This document shows, piece after piece, positions 8,207 to 17,733 of a stretch of 64,000 bases of DNA. A program made the position numbers and the translations under genes. Under the pieces are notes generated by a model. It was not told the DNA's origin. It was given only the letters and a program-made list of their open reading frames with translations, and ran no database searches. How positions within the stretch are numbered: the first letter of the stretch is position 1; each line of letters starts with the position of its first letter. Location: positions 1,674,001 through 1,738,000 of the forward strand of contig NZ_CP058579.1 in the NCBI RefSeq assembly GCF_013402875.1, read 5' to 3'. The DNA comes from Halorarum salinum. GTDB taxonomy: Archaea > Halobacteriota > Halobacteria > Halobacteriales > Haloferacaceae.

Positions 8207-9352
8207 ATGGTCGATACCAGGGGGGCGATCTCGACCGTGAAGGTCGTCGCCGTCGCGGCGGTCGTGCTCGTCGGCTCCGTCGGCGGCGCGGTCGCGCTCG
8301 GCGTCGTCGGCGCGCCGTCGGTCGAGAGCGTGGAGAACCGGTTCGGCGAGGTGACCGATGAGACGACCGAGATCAGGACCGACATGGTCGTGAACAACCC
8401 CAACCCGATCGGCATCCGACTCGGCGGCACGACCGTCTCATACACGGTTCGGATGAACGACGTCCGGATGGCCGAGGGGTCGAAGGAGGGCGTGGGGGTC
8501 GAGACCGGCAACAGCACCCTCGAGTTCCGGACCGGGATGAACAACTCGAAGATTCCGGCCTGGTGGGTGAGCCACGTCTCGAACGACGAGCACACGACGC
8601 TGCGGGTCGACGCGGACGTCCACTCCTCGCTGCTGGACCGGACGTTCGGCGCGCCCCAGGTCGAACGCGACGTGGACACGTCGGTGATCGAGGCGTTCCG
8701 CTCGGAGGAACCGCGACCGGTGGAGGTGGACTCGGCGGCGGTGACGAACCCGGTGATGGTCCTCGAACGCACCGAGGCATCCTGGGGGACCGTCGACGAG
8801 GGGACGACGGAGGTACGGATGACGCTGTACCTCCACAACCCCAAGCCGTACCCGATCACGCTCTCGGAGGTCGGCTACGACATCACGATGAACGACGTCG
8901 CGGTCGGGGACGGCGAGGCCGGCCGGACCACGACCATCCCGCCGGGCGAGACGGTCCCGGTGGAGGCGACGACGACCATCGACACCCAGCGGCTCGACGA
9001 GTGGTGGGTCTCACACCTCGACCGCAACCAGGTGACCGACCTCAGGCTCGACCTGTACCTCGTGATCGACCTCTCCGAGGCCGGCGCGGGCGAACGGCGC
9101 GTCGACCTCGACGAGTTCAACGAGACGGTCGAGACCGACGTGTTCGGCACCAAGAACAGGAGTGCGGACGGGACGACCGGCGGAGGCGACGATGACGACG
9201 CCTCCGACGGCGACGGCACCGACGACGGGACCGAGGCGCCGGACGGCGACGGGACCGACGCCCCCACGGACGGCGGAACCGCGACGCCGACCCCGACCGC
9301 GACGCCCGACGGCGGAACGACGACGACCGAGGACGACGGGGGCCTCTTCTGA
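8207..9352 (+). CDS. LEA type 2 family protein, two WHy-like domains, membrane anchored
   Basis: A 381-residue protein with an N-terminal membrane anchor (STVKVVAVAAVVLVGSVGGAVALGVV, about residues 10-35) and two repeated LEA-14/WHy-type domains: residues about 40-155 (VNNPNPIGIRLGGTTVSYTV) and about 185-305 (LHNPKPYPITLSEVGYDITM), each with the family N-P-N/K-P turn and a WWVSH element. The tail is a Thr/Asp/Gly-rich linker, typical of haloarchaeal surface proteins. Outside-facing orientation is likely. LEA-type-2 proteins are linked to stress; no biochemical role is established here. Confidence 0.8.
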   Translation: MVDTRGAISTVKVVAVAAVVLVGSVGGAVALGVVGAPSVESVENRFGEVTDETTEIRTDMVVNNPNPIGIRLGGTTVSYTVRMNDVRMAEGSKEGVGVETGNSTLEFRTGMNNSKIPAWWVSHVSNDEHTTLRVDADVHSSLLDRTFGAPQVERDVDTSVIEAFRSEEPRPVEVDSAAVTNPVMVLERTEASWGTVDEGTTEVRMTLYLHNPKPYPITLSEVGYDITMNDVAVGDGEAGRTTTIPPGETVPVEATTTIDTQRLDEWWVSHLDRNQVTDLRLDLYLVIDLSEAGAGERRVDLDEFNETVETDVFGTKNRSADGTTGGGDDDDASDGDGTDDGTEAPDGDGTDAPTDGGTATPTPTATPDGGTTTTEDDGGLF

Positions 9353-9485
9353 GGTTCCGGTCCGGCCGACCCGCCGCGTTCGGCCACGCTATTTGCGCCC
9401 GCCGACAACGCTTTATCCCCCGCGGCGTCAGGGAGTAGTATGTCTCGGAGTATCACCGCTCCTGGTCGAGTTCTCGGACGGTAAC

Positions 9486-9887
9486 GTGACCGTCACCACC
9501 GACAGCGATTCGATTCTGGTCGACGTCGACGGCCGAACCTGCGAACTGAGCAGGGACGCCGCCGCCGACCTGCAGGAGGCCATCGGCGACGCGCTCACCG
9601 AGCGCCGGGAGTTCTTCCGGACGGCGGGCGAGTACCGCACGGACGGGAGCTACGTCGTCTCGCGGAAGGCCGCGGACTCGGCGGGCAACGCGAAGGTGTT
9701 CGACTCCTTCGAGGAACTGCGCCGCCTGTACGACCGGCTCCCCGACGAGTTCTCCGCCGAGGAGGTCGGACGGACCGGCATCACCGGCTCCCGGCGGCAC
9801 ATGCTGATCCGACACCTCGCGGAGCACCCGGCGTTCGACTGCTCCATCACGCGACGGAACCCGCTGACCGCGGAGAAGGAGGGGTAA
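9486..9887 (+). CDS. Conserved hypothetical haloarchaeal protein (start uncertain)
   Basis: About 133 residues: TVTTDSDSILVDVDGRTCEL..., then a helical region with TERREFFRTAGEYRTDGSYVV and a C-terminal ITGSRRHMLIRHLAEHPAF. No catalytic motif is evident. The frame has no ATG near its start; GTG 9486 is the first plausible codon. However, a good TATA-like CTTTATCC at 9411-9418 points to leaderless transcription starting near ATG 9440, which is out of frame: from it MSRSITAP is read, and removing one G near 9464 would continue as VEFSDGNVTVTT. Either GTG is used or one extra base is present. Confidence 0.65.
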   Translation: MTVTTDSDSILVDVDGRTCELSRDAAADLQEAIGDALTERREFFRTAGEYRTDGSYVVSRKAADSAGNAKVFDSFEELRRLYDRLPDEFSAEEVGRTGITGSRRHMLIRHLAEHPAFDCSITRRNPLTAEKEG

Positions 9888-9969
9888 CGCCCGCGAAGCG
9901 GGGGTCCGAACTCCGCGGGCGAGACCGCCGGAACCCGAACGAACCCCGCCGGTTACGTCGGGACGTCTG

Positions 9970-11001
9970 TCACTCGATGCTGACGTGCTCGTTCTCCTCG
10001 TTCAGCGAGAGGTTCGCGGCGACCTCCGCGATGCGCATGGCGTACTGGGCGGTCTCCTGGAGGCTCACCAGCACCTCGCGGACGCGGAGCAACTGCTCGT
10101 TCTCCATCTCGGGGAGGTCGTCGAGGATGTCCCGCTCGCGGTCCTTCAGTTCGCGGAACAGGTAGCGCACCTCGATGGTGAGCGAGTAGTCCCGCTGGAC
10201 GATGGACTCGACTGCCATCGCCGTGATGTCGTTCACCTGGTCGGTCATCTCGCGGATCTGCCGCATCGTGGACGACTCCACGTCGAGCGTGTGGTCGTCG
10301 GCCTCCATGACGATCTCGGCGATGTCCTCGGCGTTGTCCGCGATGAGTTCGAGGTTCTTCGCCACCGACCGGTAGCCGATGAGCGGGAACCCCGACTCGA
10401 GGCCGACGGCGCGCGCGAGGTTGGGGTTCTGGTAGGCGGTGAAGATGAGCCGCAGGAGGAGGACGAAGATCTTGTTCGCCTGCCGCTCGCGGTTGAGCGC
10501 CCGCTGGGCGAGGTCGGGGTTGCCGTGCGCGAGCGCCTTCACCGCCTCGCCGCGCATCGTCGAGCCGGTGTTCTCCAGCCGCCCGAGCAGGTTGTCGAGC
10601 GCGAAGTCCTCCGGGTCGACCGAACAGCGGATGGCGATGTTCTCGGGCGTCTCCTCGATGACGCCCAGCCCCATCAGCTGGGTCTCGGCCTTGTAGACGG
10701 CGTTGATGTGGTCGGAGTCGAGCGCCCCCTCCTTCGCGGTGATGTTGATGACCCGCCGGCCGAGCACGTACTGCGCGAGGATTGCCCGCTCCAACGCGCC
10801 CGCGTCGAGGTTGTCGACGTGCAGCGTCGCCTCCGCGTCCTCCGTGCTCGCCGACTCCGGGAGCACCGTGAGCGTCCCCTTGCCGCCCATGCGCAGCGAC
10901 ACCTCGTCGCCCTTCTCCACGTGGTGTTCCTGGGCCCACTCCGCGGGCAGCGTCATCGCCAGCGTCGAGGGACCGAGCCGCTGGACCTTGCGCGTCTCCA
11001 T
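9970..11001 (-). CDS. AbrB-PhoU fusion, phosphate uptake regulator
   Basis: A 343-residue protein with an N-terminal AbrB/SpoVT-type swapped-hairpin domain (METRKVQRLGPSTLAMTLP, EWAQEHHVEKGDEVSL, residues 1-45) followed by two PhoU-type three-helix units (about residues 110-215 and 225-335) with repeated acidic metal-binding helices. This fusion is common in archaea and probably couples phosphate status to DNA binding, though no pst transporter genes are nearby. METRK at 11001 starts the AbrB domain; an in-frame codon at 11055 adds an 18-residue extension that covers the likely promoter. Confidence 0.85.
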   Translation of the reverse strand: METRKVQRLGPSTLAMTLPAEWAQEHHVEKGDEVSLRMGGKGTLTVLPESASTEDAEATLHVDNLDAGALERAILAQYVLGRRVINITAKEGALDSDHINAVYKAETQLMGLGVIEETPENIAIRCSVDPEDFALDNLLGRLENTGSTMRGEAVKALAHGNPDLAQRALNRERQANKIFVLLLRLIFTAYQNPNLARAVGLESGFPLIGYRSVAKNLELIADNAEDIAEIVMEADDHTLDVESSTMRQIREMTDQVNDITAMAVESIVQRDYSLTIEVRYLFRELKDRERDILDDLPEMENEQLLRVREVLVSLQETAQYAMRIAEVAANLSLNEENEHVSIE

Positions 11002-11139
11002 ATGCGAGGGGAGCCCTTGAATGACCTTAACCTTGTTCCCACGACCATAATACACGTGGGTTCGTCCTTATTGTCCGTGGAGGACTCCGGACGGGCGGAG
11101 AGCCCGACCAGCGTTCGAACCGGCCGGCGTCCGGGACGG

Positions 11140-12204
11140 TCAGACGATCTTCATCATCCGCCGCTCGAACTTCCCGACGCGGACCTTCACCCAGCCCCGG
11201 AGCGCCTCGTCCAGTTCGGGGTCGTCCGTGTCGACCCGGAGGACGCGGAGGTCGTCGAGCTTGTCGCGGGAGGCGACGATCTCCAGGTCGCACTCCCGGA
11301 TCACGGCCGGCGAGAGCTGCGGGTTCCCCCGGCCGAACACGAACCCCTGCCCGCCGATGGGCGTGACGACGACGACGTTGTCCTCCCCGAGCGAGGCGAG
11401 GATCTCCGACTCGCTCGCGTCCTCGACGAGCACCTCCCCATCGCGGTACACGTCGACGCCGATGGGCGAGCCCTCGAAGCCGAGTTCCTCCTTCACGGCG
11501 CCGACCGTCGAACCGGGGCCGAGCACCCACGTCCGCCCGGGGCTCGCGCGGACGTCGTCCGCGACGCCCTCGGCGAGCGCCTCGACGGTGCCGCCGCCGA
11601 GCTGCTTCGAGGACTGGAGCCGTTCCGCCACGGGGACGAACGCGACCGCGCGGAGCTCCGGATTCACCTCGCCCTCGCGGTAGTCGTCCTCGTCGACGTC
11701 CATCACCTCGCGGCGCTCGGTCCGCTCGAAGGTGGCGGCGACGTACGCCGCGTCCTCCGGCGAGACGGCGAAGACGGAGGAGTACACCTTCACGCCCGCG
11801 GGCACGCCGAGCATCGGCGTCCGGCTCCCCTCCAGCGCCTCCGCGACGTCCGCGGCCGTGCCGTCGCCGCCGACGAACAGAACGAGGTCCGCGCCCGCGC
11901 CCAGGAACGCCTCGACGGCCGCCCGGGTGTCCGCGGCGTCGGTCCCCTCGCCGTCCGGACCGCCGAGCACCTCGGGATCGAACCCGGCGGCGCGGACCTC
12001 CGATGCACCCATCGGGTCGCCCCACGCGAGCACCTCGGCGTCGGGAGCGTGCTCGAAGAGCGCGTCCAGGGCGCGCCGCGCCCGCTCGGGCGAGCGCGGT
12101 TCGGCGCCGCGGGCACGCGCCTCCGCGACCTTCCCGTCGGTCCCCTTCAGGCCCACGCGTCCGCCCATCCCCGCGACGGGGTTACACAGGAACCCGATTC
12201 GCAT
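11140..12204 (-). CDS. ATP-NAD kinase family protein
   Basis: A 354-residue protein of the ATP-NAD/AcoX kinase family. It begins MRIGFLCNPVAGMGGRVGLKG, the family nucleotide-binding start, and has the hallmark GGDGT in LVLFVGGDGTAADVAEAL (about residues 105-122) and the second domain GVPAGVKVYSSVFAVSPEDAA. It may phosphorylate NAD, but this long archaeal branch is poorly characterised and could use another diol substrate. It lies upstream of the PhoU gene on the same strand, 138 nt apart. Confidence 0.85.
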   Translation of the reverse strand: MRIGFLCNPVAGMGGRVGLKGTDGKVAEARARGAEPRSPERARRALDALFEHAPDAEVLAWGDPMGASEVRAAGFDPEVLGGPDGEGTDAADTRAAVEAFLGAGADLVLFVGGDGTAADVAEALEGSRTPMLGVPAGVKVYSSVFAVSPEDAAYVAATFERTERREVMDVDEDDYREGEVNPELRAVAFVPVAERLQSSKQLGGGTVEALAEGVADDVRASPGRTWVLGPGSTVGAVKEELGFEGSPIGVDVYRDGEVLVEDASESEILASLGEDNVVVVTPIGGQGFVFGRGNPQLSPAVIRECDLEIVASRDKLDDLRVLRVDTDDPELDEALRGWVKVRVGKFERRMMKIV

Positions 12205-12282
12205 GGCTCGTGGTGGGTTCGGGCGGCGGAAAAACGGCGCGGTCGGACCGTCGGGCGGTCGGCGGTGCGAACGCCGTGGCGT

Positions 12283-12726
12283 CTACAGCCCGAGGCTGTA
12301 CGGCCACGGAACCGACGAGAGCGAGAGGAGGACGAGCGCGCCGCCGAGGATCGTCATGTTCTTCAGGAACTGTGTTAGCTCGTCCTGCTTCTGCTCCTCG
12401 GGCACGGCCCAGAAGTCGTGGAACACGACCGCGGCCGCGAGCGCGAACAGCGCGATGGCGCCGGCCGCCAACGTCGGGAGCACGCCGGCGGCGACTCCGA
12501 GGCCGCCGAACACGAGCATCCCGCCCGAGAACAGCACGCCGAAGCGCGGCGCCGGCAGCCCCTTCGCCTCGGCGTAGCCGGTCATGCCCTCGACGCTCCG
12601 GAAGTGATTCAGGCCCGTGAACGCGAGCACGAGGCCGAACAGCAGTCGTCCGATCAGGAACGCTTCGGCGGCACCCGTGCCGCCGAACACGTTCGTTCCT
12701 CCCTGCAGGATGACGGTGGAATCCAT
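12283..12726 (-). CDS. DoxX family membrane protein
   Basis: A 147-residue four-helix membrane protein with the DoxX fold: IGRLLFGLVLAFTGLNHF in helix 1, GVLFSGGMLVFGGLGVAAG, AIALFALAAAVVFHDFWAV and a C-terminal helix. DoxX proteins associate with oxidoreductases or quinone-linked processes; partner unknown. A TATA-like ATATAAG (minus strand, about 12751-12757) sits near -28 of the ATG, giving a leaderless mRNA. Confidence 0.8.
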   Translation of the reverse strand: MDSTVILQGGTNVFGGTGAAEAFLIGRLLFGLVLAFTGLNHFRSVEGMTGYAEAKGLPAPRFGVLFSGGMLVFGGLGVAAGVLPTLAAGAIALFALAAAVVFHDFWAVPEEQKQDELTQFLKNMTILGGALVLLSLSSVPWPYSLGL

Positions 12727-12853
12727 TGCACTCGGACCGAGGCGACGGGCACTTATATCTGTTTGCTGACAGTCGGGTCACCGGGTTACGCCCGTGCAAC
12801 TACCGCCGATGTACTCGAGTGCGACCCGCGTATCCGGTCCGGGCCGCTGGAGG

Positions 12854-12862
12854 CATAAATTA
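12854..12862. promoter_or_regulatory. TATA-like element without an assigned gene
   Basis: CATAAATTA stands out in GC-rich surroundings, about 140 nt before the COG1361-type gene. It may be a second promoter for that operon or start a small untranslated RNA running toward the palindrome at 12928. Confidence 0.3.
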
Positions 12863-12927
12863 GCTATCACACTCCGCCGGCCACGTCGTTCGACCGTCGT
12901 ACCCGGCGACGGGACGCGAGCCGCCCG

Positions 12928-12945
12928 ACTGAACGGCCGTTCAGT
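12928..12945. promoter_or_regulatory. Perfect 18-bp palindrome, likely TetR/AcrR-type operator
   Basis: ACTGAACGGCCGTTCAGT is a perfect inverted repeat just upstream of the TATA-like ACTTATGGG (12964-12972) that precedes the secreted protein/RND exporter operon. Size, symmetry and place fit a TetR-family operator controlling an exporter. No TetR gene is in the window. Confidence 0.6.
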
Positions 12946-13001
12946 TCCCGGTCGTTTGGGACGACTTATGGGTCGGGCGTGGCTGGGTCCGAATCGACGC
13001 A

Positions 13002-14522
13002 ATGGTTCGTCGCTCACTCCTCCTCTGTGTCGTCGTGTTGCTCGTGGCCGTTCCGACGGCGGTCACCGCGGTGGACGCGAGGTTCGAGACGAGCGTCCCC
13101 GAACCGACGGTAGAGCCCGGGTCGACCCAGGAGCTCACGTTCGAACTCGCGAACGACGCGGCCGACCCCGACGACCGCGCCGAGACGGCCCACGAGGTGG
13201 AAGCCACCGTCCGCGGCGACGATACGCCGATGACGGTCCGATCCGGCCCGCGCTCGCTCGGGACGATGAGCGACGGGGACGGTCGGTCGGTGACCGTCAG
13301 CGTCACCGTGCCCGCGGACGTGCCCGCCGGCACGTACGACCTCCCCGTCACCGTCGAGTACCTCGACGCCGGCGACGACCGGGAGACCGAAACGACGACC
13401 GTCCGGGTGCGCGTCGACGAGCGCGCCCGCTTCGTCGTCGAGGACGTGGACGCGGACGTCCCCGTCGGCGGGAGCGGCACCGTCGCGCTGAACGTGACGA
13501 ACGCGGGCGAGGCGAACGCCTCGGGCGCCGTGATGGCGTTCGAGTCGGGCAACGCGGACGTGACGTTCGCCGGGTCGGCGACCACCCGGCGGTTCGTCGG
13601 CGAGTGGGCGGCCGGCGAGACGCGAACCGTCGAGGTCGACGCTTCGGCGGCCGACGGCGCCGACCCCCGCGAGTACGCGGTGGACGCGACCGTCGAGTAC
13701 GAGGACGCGGACGGCCTCGCCCGGACGTCCGCCCCGCTCTCGTTCGGCCTGACCCCGCTCCCCGAGGCGACGTTCGTCTTCGGCGAACTCGAGAGCACGC
13801 TCCGGGTCGGCGGCGACGGGACGCTCTCGGGGACGGTCGAGAACGCGGGCGACCGGACCGTCCATAACGCGGTCCTCCTGCTTGAGACCGACGACCCGAA
13901 CGTCTCCCCGCTGGAGTCGGAGCTCGCGGTCGGGACGCTCGACCCCGGCGAGTCAGCGGCGTTCGAGTTCGACGTGGAGGTGTCCGACTCGGCGGAGGCC
14001 GGCGCCCGGCAGTTCGGGCTCGTCGTGGAGTACCGCGACGTCGGGGGAAGCCGGATCACGAGCGACGAGACCGACGTTCTCGCGGACGTCGCGGCGCCGC
14101 GCGACGAGTTCGACGTGGCGCCCCTCGACGCGGAGTTCGAGGCCGGTTCCGGCGGACAACTCCGCCTGGAGGTGACGAACAACCGCGAGGCGCCCGTCTC
14201 GGACGTCTCCGCGAAGCTGTTCCCGGACGCGCCGCTCTCCTCGGGGGACGACGAGGCGTTCCACCCGAACCTCGACCCCGGCGAGACGGTCACGCTGACG
14301 TTCGACCTGCGGGTCGACGACGCCGCGCTCGAGAAGTCGTACCCGCTGAGCGTCGACTTCCGGTACGAGACGGCCGACGGCGACACGCGGCTCTCCGACG
14401 CCTACCAGGTCCCCGTGACCGTCTCCGGAGGGAACGGCGGCGACCTCCCGCTGTCGGTTCTCGGCGGGACGGCGACGCTGTTCGCCCTCCTCGTCGGGGG
14501 CGTCTACTACGTCAGGCGGTGA
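13002..14522 (+). CDS. COG1361-type secreted protein with Ig-like repeats
   Basis: A 506-residue exported protein with a Sec signal peptide (MVRRSLLLCVVVLLVAVPTA), three to four tandem Ig-like/CARDB-type domains (repeats of the type VEPGSTQELTFELAND, VGGSGTVALNVTNAGEAN, VGGDGTLSGTVENAGDRT, GSGGQLRLEVTNNREAP), and one C-terminal TM helix (SVLGGTATLFALLVGGVYYV). It is anchored outside the cell. It precedes the RND transporter by 3 nt and is surely co-transcribed; such proteins may serve as an extracytoplasmic partner of archaeal MMPL exporters, which is inference from gene order. Confidence 0.85.
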   Translation: MVRRSLLLCVVVLLVAVPTAVTAVDARFETSVPEPTVEPGSTQELTFELANDAADPDDRAETAHEVEATVRGDDTPMTVRSGPRSLGTMSDGDGRSVTVSVTVPADVPAGTYDLPVTVEYLDAGDDRETETTTVRVRVDERARFVVEDVDADVPVGGSGTVALNVTNAGEANASGAVMAFESGNADVTFAGSATTRRFVGEWAAGETRTVEVDASAADGADPREYAVDATVEYEDADGLARTSAPLSFGLTPLPEATFVFGELESTLRVGGDGTLSGTVENAGDRTVHNAVLLLETDDPNVSPLESELAVGTLDPGESAAFEFDVEVSDSAEAGARQFGLVVEYRDVGGSRITSDETDVLADVAAPRDEFDVAPLDAEFEAGSGGQLRLEVTNNREAPVSDVSAKLFPDAPLSSGDDEAFHPNLDPGETVTLTFDLRVDDAALEKSYPLSVDFRYETADGDTRLSDAYQVPVTVSGGNGGDLPLSVLGGTATLFALLVGGVYYVRR

Positions 14523-14525
14523 CGG

Positions 14526-17060
14526 ATGGCGGGGTTCGACCACGAGCGACTCGTCGAGCGCGCCAGCACCCTCGTCACCGAGCGACCCGAGCGGGTGGTC
14601 CTCGCGTTCCTGCTCGTCACCGCGGCGTTCGCGGTGGGGCTCGGGAACGTCTCCACGGAGGCGGGGACCTCCCAGTTCGCCTCCGGCATCCCCGCCGAGG
14701 AGGCGCTCTCGGACGTCCAGCGGGAGTTCGGCCCCCCCTTCGGGGCCGACGCCGGGACCACACAGCTCATCCAGCGGAACCGGAACGTGCTCTCGAAGCC
14801 CGCGATGCTGCGGATGCTCCGGACCCAGGAGCGGGTCGAGGAGCGCGAGGACCTCCGGGTGACGGGTACCTCCAGCGCCGCGAGCGTCGTGGCCCGGACC
14901 GTCGACCCGTCCGCCACGACCACCGAGGCGCAGATCCGCGCGCTGGAGGGGGCGACCCCCACCGAGGTCCGGAGGGCGGTCCGGGAGAACGTCGACAACC
15001 CGGCGTTCACGGGGTCCGTCTCCTCGGATTTCAACCGCGAGTCGGTGTCGGCCTCCGCGACCATCGCCGTCGTCACCCACGAACTCCCCGGCGGGCTCTC
15101 GTCGGGCGCCGCGGCCGGCCAGGGCGGCACCAGCCCGCTGACGCCGATCCAGCAGCGCGTCGAGCGCGTCGTCGCGAACGGCGACGCCGACGTCACCGTC
15201 TTCGGCTCCGGCGTCCTCGCCGCCGAGTTCTCGCAGGTCATCACCGACTCGCTGCTCGTCGTCACCCCGGCGGCCGTCGTCCTCATCGTCTCCTTCCTCG
15301 TGGTCGCCTACCGGGACCTGCTCGACCTGCTGCTCGGGACGGTCACGCTCCTGATGGCGGTCGTCTGGACGTTCGGCTTCCTCGGACTCGCGGGCATCCC
15401 GTTCAGCCAGATGATGATCGCGGTTCCGCCGCTGTTGCTCGCGGTCGGCATCGACTTCGGCATCCACGTCGTCAACCGGTACCGCGAGGACAGGGACGAC
15501 CTGGGCGTCGACGGCGCGATGAACGCGGCGACCCGACAGCTGCTCGTCGCCTTCTTCATCGTCACCGGCACCACCGTCATCGGCTTCCTCTCGAACTTCG
15601 CCTCGGATCTCGGACCGATCCGGGACTTCGGCCTCGTGGCCGCCGTCGGCATCCTCTTCACGTTCCTCCTGTTCGGCGTGTTCCTGCCCGCGGCGAAGGT
15701 GTGGCTCGACCGCCGCCGGAACCGGATTCCGGTTCCGACGTACAGCCAGCGACCGCTCGGCGCGGAGGGGACCAGGCTCGCGCGCGCGCTCCGCGGTGGG
15801 GTGTCGATCGCACGCGTCGCTCCGCTGGCGTTCCTCGTGCTCGTGCTCGCGAGCGCCGTCGGGGCCGGGGCGTACGCGACCGGCGTCGACACCAGCTTCT
15901 CGGACGAGGACTTCCTCCCGCCGGAGGAGTCCCCGGCGTACCTCGAGGCGCTGCCGGAGCCGTTCGCCCCAGCGGACTACTCGGTCGTGGGGACGCTGAA
16001 CTTCCTCGAGGACAACTTCGAGAGCACGAACGACGGCGAGGTGACGGTGTACGTGGAGGGGCGACTACAGCGCGACACGGCGCTGGAGGAACTCCACCGG
16101 ATGGGCGAGGACCCCCCGGACTCGTTCGTGAGCGACGGGCGGCGGGCCGAGTCGACCAGCATCGTCACCGTGGTCCTGGACCAGGCGGAGCGGGACCCCG
16201 AGTTCCGTCGGCTCGTGGCACGCAACGACCGGGACGGGAACGGCATCCCCGACCGGAATCTGGGGGAGGTGTACGATTACCTGCTCGCCTCGTCGGCGAG
16301 CGGCGAGGTGAGCCAGCACCTCGCCGAGGACCGCCGATCCACACGGGTCGTCTACACGACGAAGGCGGACGCATCACAGGGAGCGATCACGGCGGACGCC
16401 CGCACGGTCGCCGACCGCCACCGCGCCGACGCGACGGCGACCGGGAACACGGTCGTCTTCAAGGCCGTCTCCGACCTGATCTTCGAGTCGGCGGTGACGA
16501 GCCTCGCGGTGGCGCTCGCGCTGACCGGGGCGTTCCTCCTCGTCGTCTACCGGTTACTGGAGGGGTACGCGTCGCTGGGCGTGGCAAACACGGTCCCCAT
16601 CCTCGTCTCGGTCGCGGCGGTCGCGGCGACGATGCGGCTCGCCGGCATCTCCTTCAACGCCTTCACGGCGACCATCCTCGCGATCACCATCGGGCTCGGC
16701 ATCGACTACTCCGTCCACGTGACGCACCGATTCGTCGACGAGCGACGCGAACACGGGCTGTTCGACGCGCTCGACCGGACGGTCCGCGGCACCGGCGGCG
16801 CGCTGACGGGGAGCATGCTCACGACGACGACCGGCATCGGCGTGCTGGTGTTCGCGGTCCTCAGCGTGCTCGGCCAGTTCGGGGTGCTCACCGCGCTCTC
16901 GATCCTCTACTCCTTCCTGGCGTCGATGCTCGTGCTTCCCTCGACGCTCGTCGTCTGGAACCGAGCGCTCGGCCTCGACCCGGAGCGGCCGCTGGGTGAG
17001 GACGCCCGGTCGACGGAGGACGACCGGACGCCGTCCGGGACGCCCTCGGCCACCGACTGA
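14526..17060 (+). CDS. RND/MMPL family exporter
   Basis: An 844-residue RND-superfamily permease with two homologous halves, each with one TM helix, a large outside loop and a five-helix bundle. The proton-relay Asp residues are in VGIDFGIHVVNRY (first half) and LGIDYSVHVTHRF (second half). The extracellular loops are rich in Asp/Glu. Substrate unknown; MMPL-type proteins move lipids, drugs or hopanoid-like molecules. It is in an operon with the COG1361-type protein and under the palindrome at 12928-12945. Confidence 0.9.
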   Translation: MAGFDHERLVERASTLVTERPERVVLAFLLVTAAFAVGLGNVSTEAGTSQFASGIPAEEALSDVQREFGPPFGADAGTTQLIQRNRNVLSKPAMLRMLRTQERVEEREDLRVTGTSSAASVVARTVDPSATTTEAQIRALEGATPTEVRRAVRENVDNPAFTGSVSSDFNRESVSASATIAVVTHELPGGLSSGAAAGQGGTSPLTPIQQRVERVVANGDADVTVFGSGVLAAEFSQVITDSLLVVTPAAVVLIVSFLVVAYRDLLDLLLGTVTLLMAVVWTFGFLGLAGIPFSQMMIAVPPLLLAVGIDFGIHVVNRYREDRDDLGVDGAMNAATRQLLVAFFIVTGTTVIGFLSNFASDLGPIRDFGLVAAVGILFTFLLFGVFLPAAKVWLDRRRNRIPVPTYSQRPLGAEGTRLARALRGGVSIARVAPLAFLVLVLASAVGAGAYATGVDTSFSDEDFLPPEESPAYLEALPEPFAPADYSVVGTLNFLEDNFESTNDGEVTVYVEGRLQRDTALEELHRMGEDPPDSFVSDGRRAESTSIVTVVLDQAERDPEFRRLVARNDRDGNGIPDRNLGEVYDYLLASSASGEVSQHLAEDRRSTRVVYTTKADASQGAITADARTVADRHRADATATGNTVVFKAVSDLIFESAVTSLAVALALTGAFLLVVYRLLEGYASLGVANTVPILVSVAAVAATMRLAGISFNAFTATILAITIGLGIDYSVHVTHRFVDERREHGLFDALDRTVRGTGGALTGSMLTTTTGIGVLVFAVLSVLGQFGVLTALSILYSFLASMLVLPSTLVVWNRALGLDPERPLGEDARSTEDDRTPSGTPSATD

Positions 17061-17147
17061 CGGCGACGTCGACCGCGCCCCGAGTCGGCGGTGTCACCCG
17101 ACGAAGCCTCCGTCGGAACGGTCCGCGGAGTTCCCGAGCAGCGGCTC

Positions 17148-17465
17148 TCAGCGACGGACGACGAACCCCGTCTCCCCCTCGGGATCGCCGTACTCGACGT
17201 CCACGTCCTCGACGACGGCGGCGTCGCTCCCGGTGTGACACCACTCGACCATCCCCTCCACGGCGTCGCGCGGTCCCTCGAAGACGGCCTCCACGCGGCC
17301 GTCGTCGAGGTTCCGAACCCAGCCGTCGACGCCGCGCTCCCTCGCGGCCTCGCGGGTGCTGTCTCGGTAGTAGACGCCCTGGACCCTGCCGGTCACGAAC
17401 ACGTGTGCGCGGACTCGTTCGTCGGTCGCTTCGTGGTCGGTCCCCTCGTCGCTCGGTCCGCTCAT
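17148..17465 (-). CDS. acyP: Acylphosphatase
   Basis: A 105-residue protein with an acidic N-terminal extension (about 17 residues) followed by the acylphosphatase domain: AHVFVTGRVQGVYYRDSTREAA has the catalytic Arg and the family VQGVYYR loop, and GVDGWVRNLDDGRVEAVFEG contains the catalytic Asn. It hydrolyses acyl phosphates. The start at 17465 has a TATA-like CTTTAGG about 27 nt upstream. It is convergent with the RND gene. Confidence 0.92.
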   Translation of the reverse strand: MSGPSDEGTDHEATDERVRAHVFVTGRVQGVYYRDSTREAARERGVDGWVRNLDDGRVEAVFEGPRDAVEGMVEWCHTGSDAAVVEDVDVEYGDPEGETGFVVRR

Positions 17466-17733
17466 GGCCGAGCCTCGTCGCCCGACGCCTAAAGTCGGAC
17501 GGCGGTACGCCCGCGAAACGGGCGGCGCTCTCGCTCGGCTGACAGGCGGCACGCTCGGCTCCCGCGTCGGCGTGCCGCGGGCCCGCGCCGACCGCCGTTC
17601 CGGCGCGAGCACACACCCGCTCCCCGCCGCGGGGCGACTCGTCACGTCATGGGCCGTCTGGTCCCGGTCCCGTACTTGAACCCTCGGGGCCGATTTCGGG
17701 AGAGTCTTTTAGTGTGGCGGCCGAGGACCGGGT

